From contig NZ_CP192735.1 of NCBI RefSeq assembly GCF_050749815.1, forward strand, positions 558,001 through 622,000: DNA of 64,000 bases, in the 5' to 3' direction. This DNA is from Dyella_A sp050749815. Lineage in GTDB: Bacteria; Pseudomonadota; Gammaproteobacteria; Xanthomonadales; Rhodanobacteraceae. Made by a program: the position numbers and the translations under genes. Positions within the stretch are counted from its first letter, which is position 1, and each line of letters opens with the position of its first letter. Below the pieces are notes generated by a model, which worked only from the letters and a program-made list of their open reading frames with translations, was not told the DNA's origin and made no database searches. Of this stretch, positions 1 to 9,184 are shown piece by piece.

Positions 1-105
1 CTGGGCGACGATTTCCAGGTGGCCCAGGGGCAGCGCATGCTGGCGACCGACGCCGGCGAATATCCGCTGCTCGATGTCCGCTCCATCACGTTCGACGTGG
101 GCTGA
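1..105 (+). CDS. tagJ: T6SS accessory protein TagJ/ImpE, C-terminal end only
   Basis: The window opens inside a reading frame that runs from base 1 to a TGA at 103-105 and gives 34 residues. The tail reads GQRMLATDAGEYPLLDVRSI, which resembles the C-terminal end of the TagJ/ImpE family (a short beta-rich end with a GQR and a PLLD-R pattern). The position just 15 bp ahead of tssE fits, because TagJ genes often sit beside tssE and contact the ClpV/sheath machinery. Only the end is visible, so the assignment rests mainly on context and a short resemblance; the tail of another T6SS protein is possible. Confidence 0.5.
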   Translation: MGDDFQVAQGQRMLATDAGEYPLLDVRSITFDVG

Positions 106-120
106 CGGAACGCGCGCCCC

Positions 121-624
121 ATGGCCGAGCTGACCACCCAGGAGCGCCTGCAACCCTCGTTGCTGGACCGGCTGACCGACGACGAGCCGGGCAAGCACGA
201 CGAGAGCCGCGACAAGCGCGTGATCACCGCCAACCGCCTGCGCGAGTGCGTAACCCGCGACATCGCCTGGCTGCTCAACTGCGTCAACCTCGGTGACGAA
301 GAGGAACTGGCCGACTACCCTGAGGTGGCCCGCTCGGTGGTCAACTTCGGCATCCCCGACCTCACCGGCACGGCGCTGTCAGGCGTCGACGCGGCGACGC
401 TGCAGCGGCAGTTGCGCGCTGCGATCCTGGCGTTCGAGCCGCGGCTCACCGCCAGCACCCTGCGCGTCACGGTGAACACCGACGGCACGCGCATGGACCG
501 GCAGTCGCTGGTGTTCAACATCGAATCGGAGATGTGGGCGCAGCCGATCCCGCTGAAGCTCTACCTGAAGACCGAGGTGGACCTGGAAACCGGCGCGTTC
601 CGCGTCTCCGAAGGGTTCGGCTGA
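121..624 (+). CDS. tssE: T6SS baseplate protein TssE (gp25-like)
   Basis: This 167-residue protein matches the TssE/HsiF/gp25 wedge family in length and layout. It has an N-terminal LQPSLLDRLTDDEP segment, then R-RLRECVTRDIAWLLNC, then SVVNFGIPDLTG, and ends in a beta-rich LRVTVNTDG...FNIESEMWAQP section typical of the gp25-like lysozyme-fold domain. TssE forms the baseplate wedge with TssF, TssG and TssK in the cytoplasm and nucleates sheath assembly. The stop codon overlaps the tssF start (ATGA at 624), so the two are translationally coupled. No strong Shine-Dalgarno is visible at the ATG at 121. Confidence 0.93.
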   Translation: MAELTTQERLQPSLLDRLTDDEPGKHDESRDKRVITANRLRECVTRDIAWLLNCVNLGDEEELADYPEVARSVVNFGIPDLTGTALSGVDAATLQRQLRAAILAFEPRLTASTLRVTVNTDGTRMDRQSLVFNIESEMWAQPIPLKLYLKTEVDLETGAFRVSEGFG

Positions 625-2516
625 TGAGCATGGATCCGCGCCTGCTGCGCTATTACAACCGCGAGCTGCAGCACGTCCGCGAGATGGGCGGCGAGTTCGC
701 GCGCGAATACCCCAAGATCGCCGGACGGCTCGGGCTGGAAGGCTTCGAGTGCGCCGATCCGTACGTCGAGCGCCTGCTGGAAGGCTTTGCCTTCCTCGCC
801 GCGCGCGTGCAGCTGAAGCTCGATGCGCAGTACCCGGTATTCACCCAGCACCTGCTGGAAATGGTCTACCCGCATTACCTCGCGCCGGTGCCGTCGATGG
901 CGGTGGTGCAGCTGCAGCCCGATCTGAAAGAAGCGGCGCTGGTGGCCGGCCACACGGTGCCCAGGCACACCGCGCTGCGCAGCCAGACCGGGCGCGACGA
1001 TCGCACCGCCTGCGAGTACCGCACCGCCCACGACGTCACGCTGTGGCCGCTGGAACTGGCCGAGGCCAAGTATTTCGAAACGCCCGCGGCGCTGGCGGCG
1101 GCCGGTGTGCCGATGCCCGAGGGCAAGACGGTGCGCGCTGGCCTGCGGTTGAAGTTCCGCGTCACCGCCGGCGCGCCCGCCCACGCGCTGGCGCTGGACA
1201 AGCTGCCGGTGTTCATCGCCGGCGCCGACGAACTGCCCAAGCGCCTGTACGAGCAGCTGCTGGGCAACGCCGTGGGCTACGTGGTGCGGGCACCAGGCCC
1301 GTCCGGCGGCATGCTCGCCACGACGTTCCCGACCGACGCCATCCACACCCGCGGTTTCGACGACAGCGAGGCACTGATTCCGTACACGGCGCGTTCCTTC
1401 AGTGGCTACCGGCTGCTGCAGGAATACTTTGCCTGCCCCGAGCGCTTCCTGTTTGCTGAGTTCACCGGACTGCGTTCGGTGCTGGCGCGCTCGCAGGGCA
1501 ACGAGTTCGAGATCGACGTGCTGTTCGATCGCAGCATCGCCCGCCTGCACAACGCGGTGGATGCGGGCAACTTCCGGCTGTTCTGCACGCCCGCGATCAA
1601 CCTCTTCCAGCGCCGCGCCGATCGCATCCACCTGCAGGCCGGCAAGACCGAGTACCACGTGCTGGCCGATCGCACGCGGCCGATGGATTTCGAGATCCAT
1701 TCGATCAGCGAGGTGGAAGGCTTCGGTGACCGGCAGGAGCCGGAGTTGCGCTTCCAGCCGTTCTACGGCTGCGACGAGCGCACCTGGCACAGCGGCACGG
1801 CGGCTTTCTACACGGTGCGCCGCGAACCACGCCTGCTCTCGGCGCGCCAGCAGTTGCACGGCGCGCGATCGAGCTACATCGGCAACGAGATGTTCATCTC
1901 GCTGGTCGACGCGCGCGATGCGCCGTTCTCCACCTCGTTGCGCCAGATCGGCATGCAGCTGTTGTGCACCAACCGCGACCTGCCGCTGCAGATGCCGGTG
2001 GGCAAGGGCGCCACGGATTTCACCATGGACGCGGGCGCGCCGGTGCAGTCGATCCGCTGCGTCGCCGGCCCCACCAAGCCACGCGCGCCCACCGCCACCG
2101 GCGAAACCGCCTGGCGATTGCTCAGCCACCTGCAGCTCAACTACGCCTCGCTGCTGGGCGAGGGCAGCGAGCAGGGCGCCTCGGCGCTGCGCGAGATGCT
2201 CACGCTGTACTGCGACGAGTTCGACTCCGGCGCGCGGCGACAGATCGAGGGCGTCAAGGCGGTCAGCACCACGCCGATCGTGCGGCGCATCCCGGTGCCC
2301 GGCCCGATCAGCTTCGGGCGCGGGCTGGAGGTCACGCTCACCTGCGACGACGGCGCCTTCGAAGGCACCGGCGCCTTCCTGCTCGGCTCGGTCATGCAGC
2401 ACTTCTTTGCGCGCTACGTCTCGGTCAATTCGTTCACCGAGACGGTGCTGCGTACCCTGGAACGCAACGAGGTGGCCCGATGGCCGGCACAGCTGGGCAA
2501 GCGCCAGATCCTGTAG
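624..2516 (+). CDS. tssF: T6SS baseplate protein TssF (VasA/ImpG)
   Basis: This 630-residue protein begins MSMDPRLLRYYNRELQHV, the characteristic TssF opening, followed by GGEFAREYPKIAGRLGLE and DPYVERLLEGFAFLAARV, all family hallmarks. Length is normal for TssF. It is a wedge component of the T6SS baseplate and binds TssG in 2:1 stoichiometry in characterised systems. The start at 624 was chosen because it overlaps the tssE stop as ATGA; the frame is open further upstream but that part overlaps tssE and does not look like the family. The end overlaps the start of tssG by 37 bases. Confidence 0.96.
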   Translation: MSMDPRLLRYYNRELQHVREMGGEFAREYPKIAGRLGLEGFECADPYVERLLEGFAFLAARVQLKLDAQYPVFTQHLLEMVYPHYLAPVPSMAVVQLQPDLKEAALVAGHTVPRHTALRSQTGRDDRTACEYRTAHDVTLWPLELAEAKYFETPAALAAAGVPMPEGKTVRAGLRLKFRVTAGAPAHALALDKLPVFIAGADELPKRLYEQLLGNAVGYVVRAPGPSGGMLATTFPTDAIHTRGFDDSEALIPYTARSFSGYRLLQEYFACPERFLFAEFTGLRSVLARSQGNEFEIDVLFDRSIARLHNAVDAGNFRLFCTPAINLFQRRADRIHLQAGKTEYHVLADRTRPMDFEIHSISEVEGFGDRQEPELRFQPFYGCDERTWHSGTAAFYTVRREPRLLSARQQLHGARSSYIGNEMFISLVDARDAPFSTSLRQIGMQLLCTNRDLPLQMPVGKGATDFTMDAGAPVQSIRCVAGPTKPRAPTATGETAWRLLSHLQLNYASLLGEGSEQGASALREMLTLYCDEFDSGARRQIEGVKAVSTTPIVRRIPVPGPISFGRGLEVTLTCDDGAFEGTGAFLLGSVMQHFFARYVSVNSFTETVLRTLERNEVARWPAQLGKRQIL

Positions 2517-3502
2517 CGCTGCTCGACGCGCTGCACGAGCACCCGGAGCGCTTCGACTTCTTCGACGCGGTCCGGCGGATCGAGTGCGCGTATCCGCAGC
2601 ATCCGCGGCTGGGCGAGTCGACCAAGCCGTCGGAAGATCCGGTGCGGCTGTGCCATACGCCATCGCTGGCATTCGCGCCGCGCATGCTCGACCGCGTCGA
2701 CAAGCCCGCCGACGGCAAGCCGGCGCGCCTGCACGGCCTGTTCTTCGGGCTGTTCGGCCCCAATGCAGCACTCCCCCTGCACCTCACCGAGTACGCGCTG
2801 GATCGCCAGATCAACGCACGCGACACCACCTTCACCGCGTTCGCCGACATCTTCCATCACCGGATGATGAGCCTGCTCTACCGGGCCTGGGCCGACGCGC
2901 AGCCCACCGTGCAATACGACCGCCCGAAACAGGACCGCTTCGGCACCTATGTCGGCGCCCTGGTGGGCCTCGCCACGCCGCACGTGACCGACCGCGACGC
3001 GATGCCGGATCGCTTCAAGCGCTTCTTCGCCGGACGGCTGTTGCAGCAGGCGCGCAACGCCGAGGGGTTGCAGACGCTGCTGCAGGATTTCTTCCGCATC
3101 CCGGTGCGGGTGGTCGAGTTCGTCGCCGAATGGATGCGCCTGCCGAGCGAGGCGCACCTGCGGCTCGGCGGCTCGATGCAGATGGCGTCGCTCGGACGCA
3201 CCGCCGTGCTGGGCGAGTTCGTGTGGGGTGCGCAGCAGCGCTTCCGCCTGCGCATCGGTCCGCTCGACAGCACGCATTTCCATCACTTCCTGCCGGGCGG
3301 CGAAGCGCTCGAGCAGTTGGTCGCCGCGGTGAAAACCTACGCCGGCGAGGAAAAGGCCTGGGATGTGCAGCTGGTGCTGCGCCGGGAGGAGATTCCCACG
3401 ACCCGGCTCGGTCAGGCGGGGCGCATGGGGCTCACCACCTGGCTCGGCCAGCGCAGCCAGCGGACCGACGCCGACGACGTTGTGCTGCGTCCCACCGGAT
3501 GA
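2480..3502 (+). CDS. tssG: T6SS baseplate protein TssG (VasB/ImpH)
   Basis: The 340-residue product starts MAGTAGQAPDPVALLDAL and contains EHPERFDFFDAVRRIE followed by RLGESTKPSEDPVRL and a segment reading LFFGLFGPNAALPLHLTEY, which is the diagnostic TssG signature (GLFGPNG-PLPLHLTEY type). TssG pairs with TssF in the baseplate wedge. The start inside the tail of tssF (37-base overlap) suggests coupled translation. Family length is 330-370 residues, so the protein is full length. It is followed by 98 bases before clpV. Confidence 0.95.
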   Translation: MAGTAGQAPDPVALLDALHEHPERFDFFDAVRRIECAYPQHPRLGESTKPSEDPVRLCHTPSLAFAPRMLDRVDKPADGKPARLHGLFFGLFGPNAALPLHLTEYALDRQINARDTTFTAFADIFHHRMMSLLYRAWADAQPTVQYDRPKQDRFGTYVGALVGLATPHVTDRDAMPDRFKRFFAGRLLQQARNAEGLQTLLQDFFRIPVRVVEFVAEWMRLPSEAHLRLGGSMQMASLGRTAVLGEFVWGAQQRFRLRIGPLDSTHFHHFLPGGEALEQLVAAVKTYAGEEKAWDVQLVLRREEIPTTRLGQAGRMGLTTWLGQRSQRTDADDVVLRPTG

Positions 3503-3600
3503 CGCGCATGCCACGCCGCCCGACCCGCTCCCTTCATTCGATCCACGCCCGCGCCCGATGCGCGGGAGTCACCCGCTAACGTCGCAAGGATTCCAGCACC

Positions 3601-6336
3601 ATGGCAGACATCAGCCGCAGCGCCCTGTTCGGCAAGCTCAACAAGATCGCCTACCGCGGCATCGAAAGTGCCACGGTGTTCTGCAAGCTGCGGGGCAACC
3701 CGTACATCGAGCTGGTGCACTGGATCCACCAGATCCTGCAACTGCAGGACTCGGACCTGCACCACATCGTCAAGCAGTTCAACATCAACCCGTCCAACCT
3801 GGTGCGGGACGTTACCGATGCGCTGGACCGCCTGCCGCGCGGCTCCACCAGTATCTCGGACATCTCCAGCAACGTGGAGGAGGCGGTCGAGCGCGCCTGG
3901 GTGTTCGCCACGCTGATGTTCGGCGAGGCGCAGGTGCGCACCGGCTATCTCATCGTCGGCATCCTGCAGACGCGCAGCCTGCGCAACGTGCTGGTGGGTA
4001 TCTCCAAGGAGTTCGAGAAGATCAAGCTGGAGACGCTCACCGACCAGTTCGCCGAAGTGGTCGCCGGTTCGCCGGAAGACAACCAGACCGCCTCGGACGG
4101 CTTCAAGATGGGCGGCGCCGTGCCGGGCGAGGCCAGCGGCGCGATGGGCCCGGCGCAGATGGGCAAGCAGGAGGCGCTCAAGCAGTTCACCGTGGACCTC
4201 ACCGAGCAGGCGCGCAGCGGCAAGCTCGATCCCATCGTCGGCCGCGACGACGAGATCCGCCAAGTGGTCGACATCCTCATGCGCCGCCGGCAGAACAACC
4301 CGATCCTGGTCGGCGAGGCGGGCGTGGGCAAGACCGCGGTGGTGGAAGGCTTCGCCCAGCGCATCGTGCGCGGCGACGTGCCGCCCTCGCTGAAGGAGGT
4401 GGAGCTGCGCACGCTGGACGTGGGCCTGCTGCAGGCCGGCGCCAGCATGAAGGGTGAGTTCGAGCAGCGCCTGCGCTCGGTGATCGAGGAAGTGCAGGCC
4501 AGCCCGAAGCCGATCATCCTGTTCGTCGACGAGACCCACACCCTGGTCGGCGCCGGCGGCGCGGCCGGCACGGGCGACGCGGCCAACCTGCTCAAGCCGG
4601 CGCTGGCACGCGGCACGCTGCGCACCATAGGCGCCACCACCTTTGCCGAGTACAAGAAGCACATTGAGAAGGACCCCGCGCTCACCCGCCGCTTCCAGAC
4701 CGTGCAGGTCGACGAGCCGAGCGAGGAGAAGGCCATCCTGATGATGCGCGGCGTCGCCAGCACGATGGAGAAGCACCACCGCGTGCAGATCCTCGACGAG
4801 GCGCTGGAGGCGGCGGTGAAGCTGTCGCATCGTTACATTCCCGCCCGCCAGCTGCCGGACAAGTCGGTCAGCCTGCTCGATACCGCCTGCGCCCGCGTCG
4901 CGGTGAGCCAGCATGCGGTGCCGCCGGAAGTGGACGACACCCGCAAGCGCATCGAGGCGCTGGAAACCGAGCTGGCCATCATCACCCGCGAGAAGACGGT
5001 GGGCGTGGACGTGGCCGAGCGCGAGGCGTCGGTGCACGAGAAGCTGGCCACCCAGCGCGAGCGGCTGGCGAAACTCGAAGCCGACTGGCAGGCGGAGAAG
5101 GTGCTGGTGGAGCAGATCCTGGCGATCCGCGCGAAGCTGCGCGGCGACAGCGCGCCCGTCGAGGGCACCGGCAGCAAGCTGGAAGCCTCCGCCGAGGCCG
5201 AGGCGGTCGCCGAGGATCCGGCCACCGCCGCGGAGTTCGACGATGCGGCGCGGGCCGCAGCCCTCGCCGAACTGAAGACGCTGCAGGCGCAGCTCGCCGA
5301 GCTGCAGGGTGAGAGCCCGCTGATCCTGCCGACCGTGGACATGATCGCCGTCGGCGCGGTGGTGTCGGACTGGACCGGCATTCCGGTCGGCCGCATGGTC
5401 AAGAGCGAGCTCGAGACGGTGATGAACCTGGCCGGCCTGATGGGCAAGCGGGTGATCGGCCAGGACCACGCGATGGAGATGATCGCCAAGCGCATCCAGA
5501 CCTCGCGCGCGGGCCTGGACAACCCGAACAAGCCGATCGGCGTGTTCATGCTCGCCGGCACCTCCGGCGTGGGCAAGACCGAGACCGCGCTGGCGCTGGC
5601 CGAGGCGCTGTACGGCGGCGAGCAGAACGTCATCACCATCAACATGAGCGAGTTCCAGGAGGCGCACACCGTCTCCACGCTCAAGGGCGCCCCTCCGGGC
5701 TACGTCGGCTACGGCGAAGGCGGCGTGCTCACGGAAGCCGTGCGCCGCAAGCCGTATTCGGTCGTGCTGCTGGACGAGGTGGAGAAAGCCCACCCTGACG
5801 TGCACGAGATCTTCTTCCAGGTGTTCGACAAGGGCGTGATGGAAGACGGCGAGGGCCGCCAGATCGACTTCAAGAACACCCTGATCCTGCTCACCACCAA
5901 TGCTGGCACCGACATGATCGCCGGCCTGTGCAAGGACCCGGAGCTGATGCCCGAGCCGGAGGGTATCGCCAAGGCGCTGCGCGAGCCGCTGCTGAAGATC
6001 TTCCCGCCCGCCTTGCTCGGCCGCCTAGTCACCATCCCGTACTACCCGCTCAGCCCGGCCATGCTCGGCGAGATCGTCAAGCTGCAGCTGGGCCGCATCA
6101 AGAAGCGCATCGAAGGCCGCTACAAGATCCCGTTCGAGTACGGCGACGACGTGGTGAAGCTGGTGGTCGAGCGCTGCACCGAGAGCGAGTCCGGCGGCCG
6201 CATGATCGACGCCATCCTCACCAATTCGATGCTGCCGGACATCAGTCGCGAGTTCCTCAACCGGATGATCGATGGCAAGCCGATCGAGCGCGCCAGCGTG
6301 GGCGTGAAAGATGGAGATTTCAGTTACGCATTCTGA
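3601..6336 (+). CDS. clpV: T6SS sheath-recycling AAA+ ATPase ClpV (TssH)
   Basis: A 911-residue class 1 Clp/Hsp100 ATPase. The N-terminal ClpV domain (about residues 1-160) starts MADISRSALFGKLN, and the NPYIELVHW segment is typical for ClpV rather than ClpB. AAA-1 has Walker A GEAGVGKT near residue 238 and Walker B ILFVDE near 306; a coiled-coil M-domain follows (about 425-550); AAA-2 has Walker A GTSGVGKT near 653 and Walker B VVLLDEVEKAHPD near 720. ClpV extracts TssB/TssC subunits from the contracted sheath in the cytoplasm. Both nucleotide sites look intact. The middle linker carries an unusual Ala/Glu-rich stretch around residues 525-550. Confidence 0.97.
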   Translation: MADISRSALFGKLNKIAYRGIESATVFCKLRGNPYIELVHWIHQILQLQDSDLHHIVKQFNINPSNLVRDVTDALDRLPRGSTSISDISSNVEEAVERAWVFATLMFGEAQVRTGYLIVGILQTRSLRNVLVGISKEFEKIKLETLTDQFAEVVAGSPEDNQTASDGFKMGGAVPGEASGAMGPAQMGKQEALKQFTVDLTEQARSGKLDPIVGRDDEIRQVVDILMRRRQNNPILVGEAGVGKTAVVEGFAQRIVRGDVPPSLKEVELRTLDVGLLQAGASMKGEFEQRLRSVIEEVQASPKPIILFVDETHTLVGAGGAAGTGDAANLLKPALARGTLRTIGATTFAEYKKHIEKDPALTRRFQTVQVDEPSEEKAILMMRGVASTMEKHHRVQILDEALEAAVKLSHRYIPARQLPDKSVSLLDTACARVAVSQHAVPPEVDDTRKRIEALETELAIITREKTVGVDVAEREASVHEKLATQRERLAKLEADWQAEKVLVEQILAIRAKLRGDSAPVEGTGSKLEASAEAEAVAEDPATAAEFDDAARAAALAELKTLQAQLAELQGESPLILPTVDMIAVGAVVSDWTGIPVGRMVKSELETVMNLAGLMGKRVIGQDHAMEMIAKRIQTSRAGLDNPNKPIGVFMLAGTSGVGKTETALALAEALYGGEQNVITINMSEFQEAHTVSTLKGAPPGYVGYGEGGVLTEAVRRKPYSVVLLDEVEKAHPDVHEIFFQVFDKGVMEDGEGRQIDFKNTLILLTTNAGTDMIAGLCKDPELMPEPEGIAKALREPLLKIFPPALLGRLVTIPYYPLSPAMLGEIVKLQLGRIKKRIEGRYKIPFEYGDDVVKLVVERCTESESGGRMIDAILTNSMLPDISREFLNRMIDGKPIERASVGVKDGDFSYAF

Positions 6337-6468
6337 CCAGATGAGCCGGCGGTGCATCCGGCGGCACGAACTTAGCCGCCGAAGCAAGCAAAGAGCTTTC
6401 CGGAGTGAAGGTCGAGCTCGGAAAGGCGACGCATTCGCGTACAACCGCAACTATGGACGGCATGAGGC

Positions 6469-7065
6469 ATGGCGAAGAGCAGCGAGGAAATGAATTGGCG
6501 GAGCAGCGGCGGCGCGCGGGATGTGTTTGGCCGTCCGTATGAGCGCAGCCAGGTGTTGATGGGTAGGCATTACCGTGGCGAGGATCAGCCGGGCCTGAGG
6601 CAGACTCGATACCTGTCTTCGACAGAGCGCGGGCAGCAGCAAATTTGCTTCCTGGGTGGTTGCGTGCACTGGAGGAACCGCCCATTCGCCAGGCCAAGCG
6701 ATGCCTTGGCGGCGGGCGACTACATTTACGTGATCACGGTTGCTGGCGACTTCTTCGCGATCGAGGGACATCCCACCGATATGCGGGAAGTCCACCACTC
6801 AACCATTCCGGCTGGCAAGGGTTTGATATGCGCCGGGATGATGACTGTGGGAGTACGGCACCAGTTGTTGAGGGTGGACAACCATAGCGGCCACTACATG
6901 CCTGATCTTTCGTGTCTTCTTAAGGCGGTCTATTTGCTCAGGAAGAACGGTTTCTCAATCGATAATTTCGCGGTGGGGTATGTACCTCCGGTCGGGTTCG
7001 GCAACCCACCGATGATCGAGTACGCAACGGCCCGCCGCTTTTTGATAGAAGCGCCTTACCCGTGA
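6469..7065 (+). CDS. Unknown protein, first gene of T6SS-embedded accessory module
   Basis: I do not recognise this 198-residue protein. It has no signal peptide or membrane segment. The C-terminal third contains VDNHSGHYMPDLSCLLKAVY, then a segment ending FAVGYVPP; a D/N-x-SGHY-P-L pattern followed by an amphipathic helix looks like a small folded domain I have seen at the ends of secreted or toxin-like proteins, but I cannot name the family. Sited 132 bases after clpV and 13 bases before the next gene with the same orientation, it is a candidate cargo or immunity gene. Base composition is lower in GC than clpV. The ATG at 6469 has no clear ribosome-binding site; the ATG at 6490 is an alternative. 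Confidence 0.6.
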   Translation: MAKSSEEMNWRSSGGARDVFGRPYERSQVLMGRHYRGEDQPGLRQTRYLSSTERGQQQICFLGGCVHWRNRPFARPSDALAAGDYIYVITVAGDFFAIEGHPTDMREVHHSTIPAGKGLICAGMMTVGVRHQLLRVDNHSGHYMPDLSCLLKAVYLLRKNGFSIDNFAVGYVPPVGFGNPPMIEYATARRFLIEAPYP

Positions 7066-7078
7066 GCGGGATGCCGGT

Positions 7079-7717
7079 ATGCGCGATTTGACCGACATCA
7101 TCGCCACGGACCTGATGGGCTCCCGGATCAACAACCAACTCCCCGTATTGATGGCGGATGGGTCGAAGGCGGGAGCCGTCGTCACTGTCGCCAACTCCGA
7201 GGCGGTTCGGGTGGCCATGGTGCCCACCATCACGACCCAGATCTTGATTGTGGACATCTCCATTAGCCGCATCGATTTGCTCAAGCTCATCTTCGATTGG
7301 GCTGCCAAATCCAAGGACGTCGAGGAGTGGCACGCCAAGATCCTCAAGGAGTGCACGCTGGCGAGCGCGGAGAAGTTCATCCGACTCGTTGAGTCAGGCA
7401 GCTTCGTCGCGCTCAAGTCGCGGCTGCCGCATATTCATTATCTACATGACGATTTCTCCCGCGATGGCGTCGTGGCGAAGATTCGTGACGCCCTCGGCGG
7501 TGAATCCGTCGGCAGCCTCTATGGCAGCAACATCGAGTTCTACCTGGGTAACGATCTGTTCGATCAAGCCAAAGCGAGCAAGGCGCAATACCGCGCCAAT
7601 CTACTCGCGCTGATGAGCGATGAAACGGTCCTGTTGCGAAGCGATTCGGTCTTCATGAAAAGCCATGCCGGTCGCGCCAAAGCTGAGCAGGAATGGACGC
7701 TGAGTGGGTCAAAGTGA
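7079..7717 (+). CDS. Unknown protein, second gene of accessory module
   Basis: A 212-residue soluble protein of unknown function. It begins MRDLTDIIATDLMGSRINNQ and has a central helical part (LLKLIFDWAAKSKDVEEWHAK) followed by a region rich in charged residues. No signal peptide or catalytic motif that I can name is present. A GGGA-type ribosome-binding site lies about 7 bases before the ATG. The gene follows the previous one by 13 bases and its end runs close to or into the next gene, so the three are probably one transcript. In a T6SS locus such a gene is often an immunity protein, an adaptor or a cargo-specific chaperone; this is inference from context only. Confidence 0.6.
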   Translation: MRDLTDIIATDLMGSRINNQLPVLMADGSKAGAVVTVANSEAVRVAMVPTITTQILIVDISISRIDLLKLIFDWAAKSKDVEEWHAKILKECTLASAEKFIRLVESGSFVALKSRLPHIHYLHDDFSRDGVVAKIRDALGGESVGSLYGSNIEFYLGNDLFDQAKASKAQYRANLLALMSDETVLLRSDSVFMKSHAGRAKAEQEWTLSGSK

Positions 7718-7733
7718 GTTGCGGAGACAAGCC

Positions 7734-8774
7734 ATGACGATGGGTCCCAGAGATCTGCTGCTGCACGATATCGAGGAGTACATGCGCACCTACATCACGG
7801 TGTGCAAAAGTGCAGATTCCAACGGCGCCCATGGTGGAGGTACCGTGCTGCAGTACCTACAGGGTAACGGTTTCAATTATGGCAACCGCCATACCGAGGT
7901 AGTGATCACGGCGCCACTGGTGCATGCCTACTTCACGATTGAGCTGGCCGGGCGAAATACCGACATCTTCGGCTTCTCTCGCGACAGGGTGAAGGTGGAA
8001 ATCGGCCCTGACGACGGTAGTCATACGAGCGTGCCGATGTATCTCATCCCTTACCGCGAAGGCAACGCACGCGGGGTCAAGCTTCCCACGCAAGCACAGG
8101 ACGGTTTCGCAGAAGCGTTTGCCATCACTGCGGCCCAGGACGGCTGTACATTCGAAGTGTTCGGCTCCGCGACCTCGCCTTACTGTTCGCATTCCAACTG
8201 CAAGGACAAGGCCGCGAACGAGCGCCAGGACAAGATGAAGGATCGTGTCGACAAGCTTCACGATCGCTTCCTGCAGGCCGAGCAGGCCGTGAATGGCGCC
8301 TTCGTCATGCCTGGCGGGCTTGCACGCACCCAGTTTCAAAATTACAGCGACGACCGCGTGGCCCCGCCAAATGGCCCAATCCGCCAGGTCAACTACTCCG
8401 ATGGCGCGAAAATCGCTGTGCGCGGCATCGCCGACCAGTCCGTGAAGGGCAACCGCGTCGAGACCGGCCTCTTTACCCATCGGCGGTATCACATACAGCT
8501 CACCGACCAGAGCAAACGTGAGGTGTTGGGCCCGCAGGTGGGGGCGGGCCAAGTAATTGCCCGGCGTCGGCAGGGTGTTTGGAGTTTCTACTACCAGGAA
8601 CATGCCTCGCTGTATTTCGACGTCGTGGCTGTCGACAAGGTGGGGCCGAAGGCCGAGCGCAGGCGCACCACCATCTCCAACGCGAACGGCAAGGGCGCCG
8701 ACGCCATTCTTTGTTCCGGCCAGCTGTGGCCCGCCTACACGGCGCATTACCTGGACCTGGACGACTACAACTAG
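7734..8774 (+). CDS. Unknown protein, third gene of accessory module; candidate T6SS cargo
   Basis: The 346-residue product is not recognised. The region around residues 80-150 reads as beta-rich (VPMYLIPYREGN, then FAEAFAITAAQDGCTFEVFG) and ends in a Cys/His cluster (SPYCSHSNCKDKAANE), followed by a charged helix (about residues 155-185). The C-terminal half again looks beta-rich and includes HYHIQL-type strands and a final LWPAYTAHYLDLDDYN. I chose ATG 7734, which has GGAG at 7723-7726 with 7-base spacing, rather than the in-frame GTG at 7704 that overlaps the previous gene. No signal peptide is visible. A secreted effector or an effector-associated protein is plausible; function is unproven. 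Confidence 0.6.
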   Translation: MTMGPRDLLLHDIEEYMRTYITVCKSADSNGAHGGGTVLQYLQGNGFNYGNRHTEVVITAPLVHAYFTIELAGRNTDIFGFSRDRVKVEIGPDDGSHTSVPMYLIPYREGNARGVKLPTQAQDGFAEAFAITAAQDGCTFEVFGSATSPYCSHSNCKDKAANERQDKMKDRVDKLHDRFLQAEQAVNGAFVMPGGLARTQFQNYSDDRVAPPNGPIRQVNYSDGAKIAVRGIADQSVKGNRVETGLFTHRRYHIQLTDQSKREVLGPQVGAGQVIARRRQGVWSFYYQEHASLYFDVVAVDKVGPKAERRRTTISNANGKGADAILCSGQLWPAYTAHYLDLDDYN

Positions 8775-9184
8775 TTATCCATCGCGCACAGCGCCGCGGC
8801 CTGACTGGAAGGACGCAGCGCAGAGGTGATCTAGCCGCCCGGCTCGGCTGCAGTGTCTGTCCGGGGGCGGCGCGATGGTGCCGCTTGTGCGGCTTGGAAC
8901 CCGGGGTCGGGATCATGCGCGGCGGCAGCAATTCGTCAGCGGCCGCCCAGGCGCCGTTTTCTGATCCAGCGGCGGCTGACAAGTTTCTCCCCTGCAGTCC
9001 GCACTACCTGTTGTAGGACCTATTCGCCGACTTCGTGAAGGTCGGCAGGCGCCGGGATGGCATGGGTTGGGGGCATGGCGTTAGCGACGCCTGGTGGGCG
9101 AGGGTGGCATGAATATCGAGAGCAAGAGTTTGCGGCGGGCTCCCGCCGCAGTGAGGGTGGCTTGCGTGCGGCCGGAGCATCGTC
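8775..9184 (+). other. 410-base gap without a convincing gene
   Basis: No reading frame here has a credible start, length and codon bias. The region contains several GC-rich hairpins: one with 12-base arms at 8935-8946 and 8969-8980 (one mismatch), one at 9026-9031/9041-9046, and a perfect 9-base palindromic stem at 9131-9139/9142-9150. None is followed by a T-run, so none is a classical intrinsic terminator. The gap separates the lower-GC three-gene module from the next high-GC accessory pair and could be a junction of two insertions. The ribosome-binding site of the next gene (GGAG about 7 bases before 9185) is at its right end. Confidence 0.5.

Noticed and set aside
561..2771. Long minus-strand reading frame opposite tssF and tssG
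   Set aside because: High-GC shadow frame: protein is rich in Arg/Ala/His with no domain, and plus-strand tssF and tssG are clear.
7704..7733. Upstream GTG start for the third accessory gene
   Set aside because: It overlaps the previous gene by 14 bases without a ribosome-binding site; ATG 7734 has GGAG at good spacing.
9131..9150. Palindromic 9-base stem considered as a terminator
   Set aside because: No T-run follows and the loop is too tight; retained only as a hairpin in the gap description.
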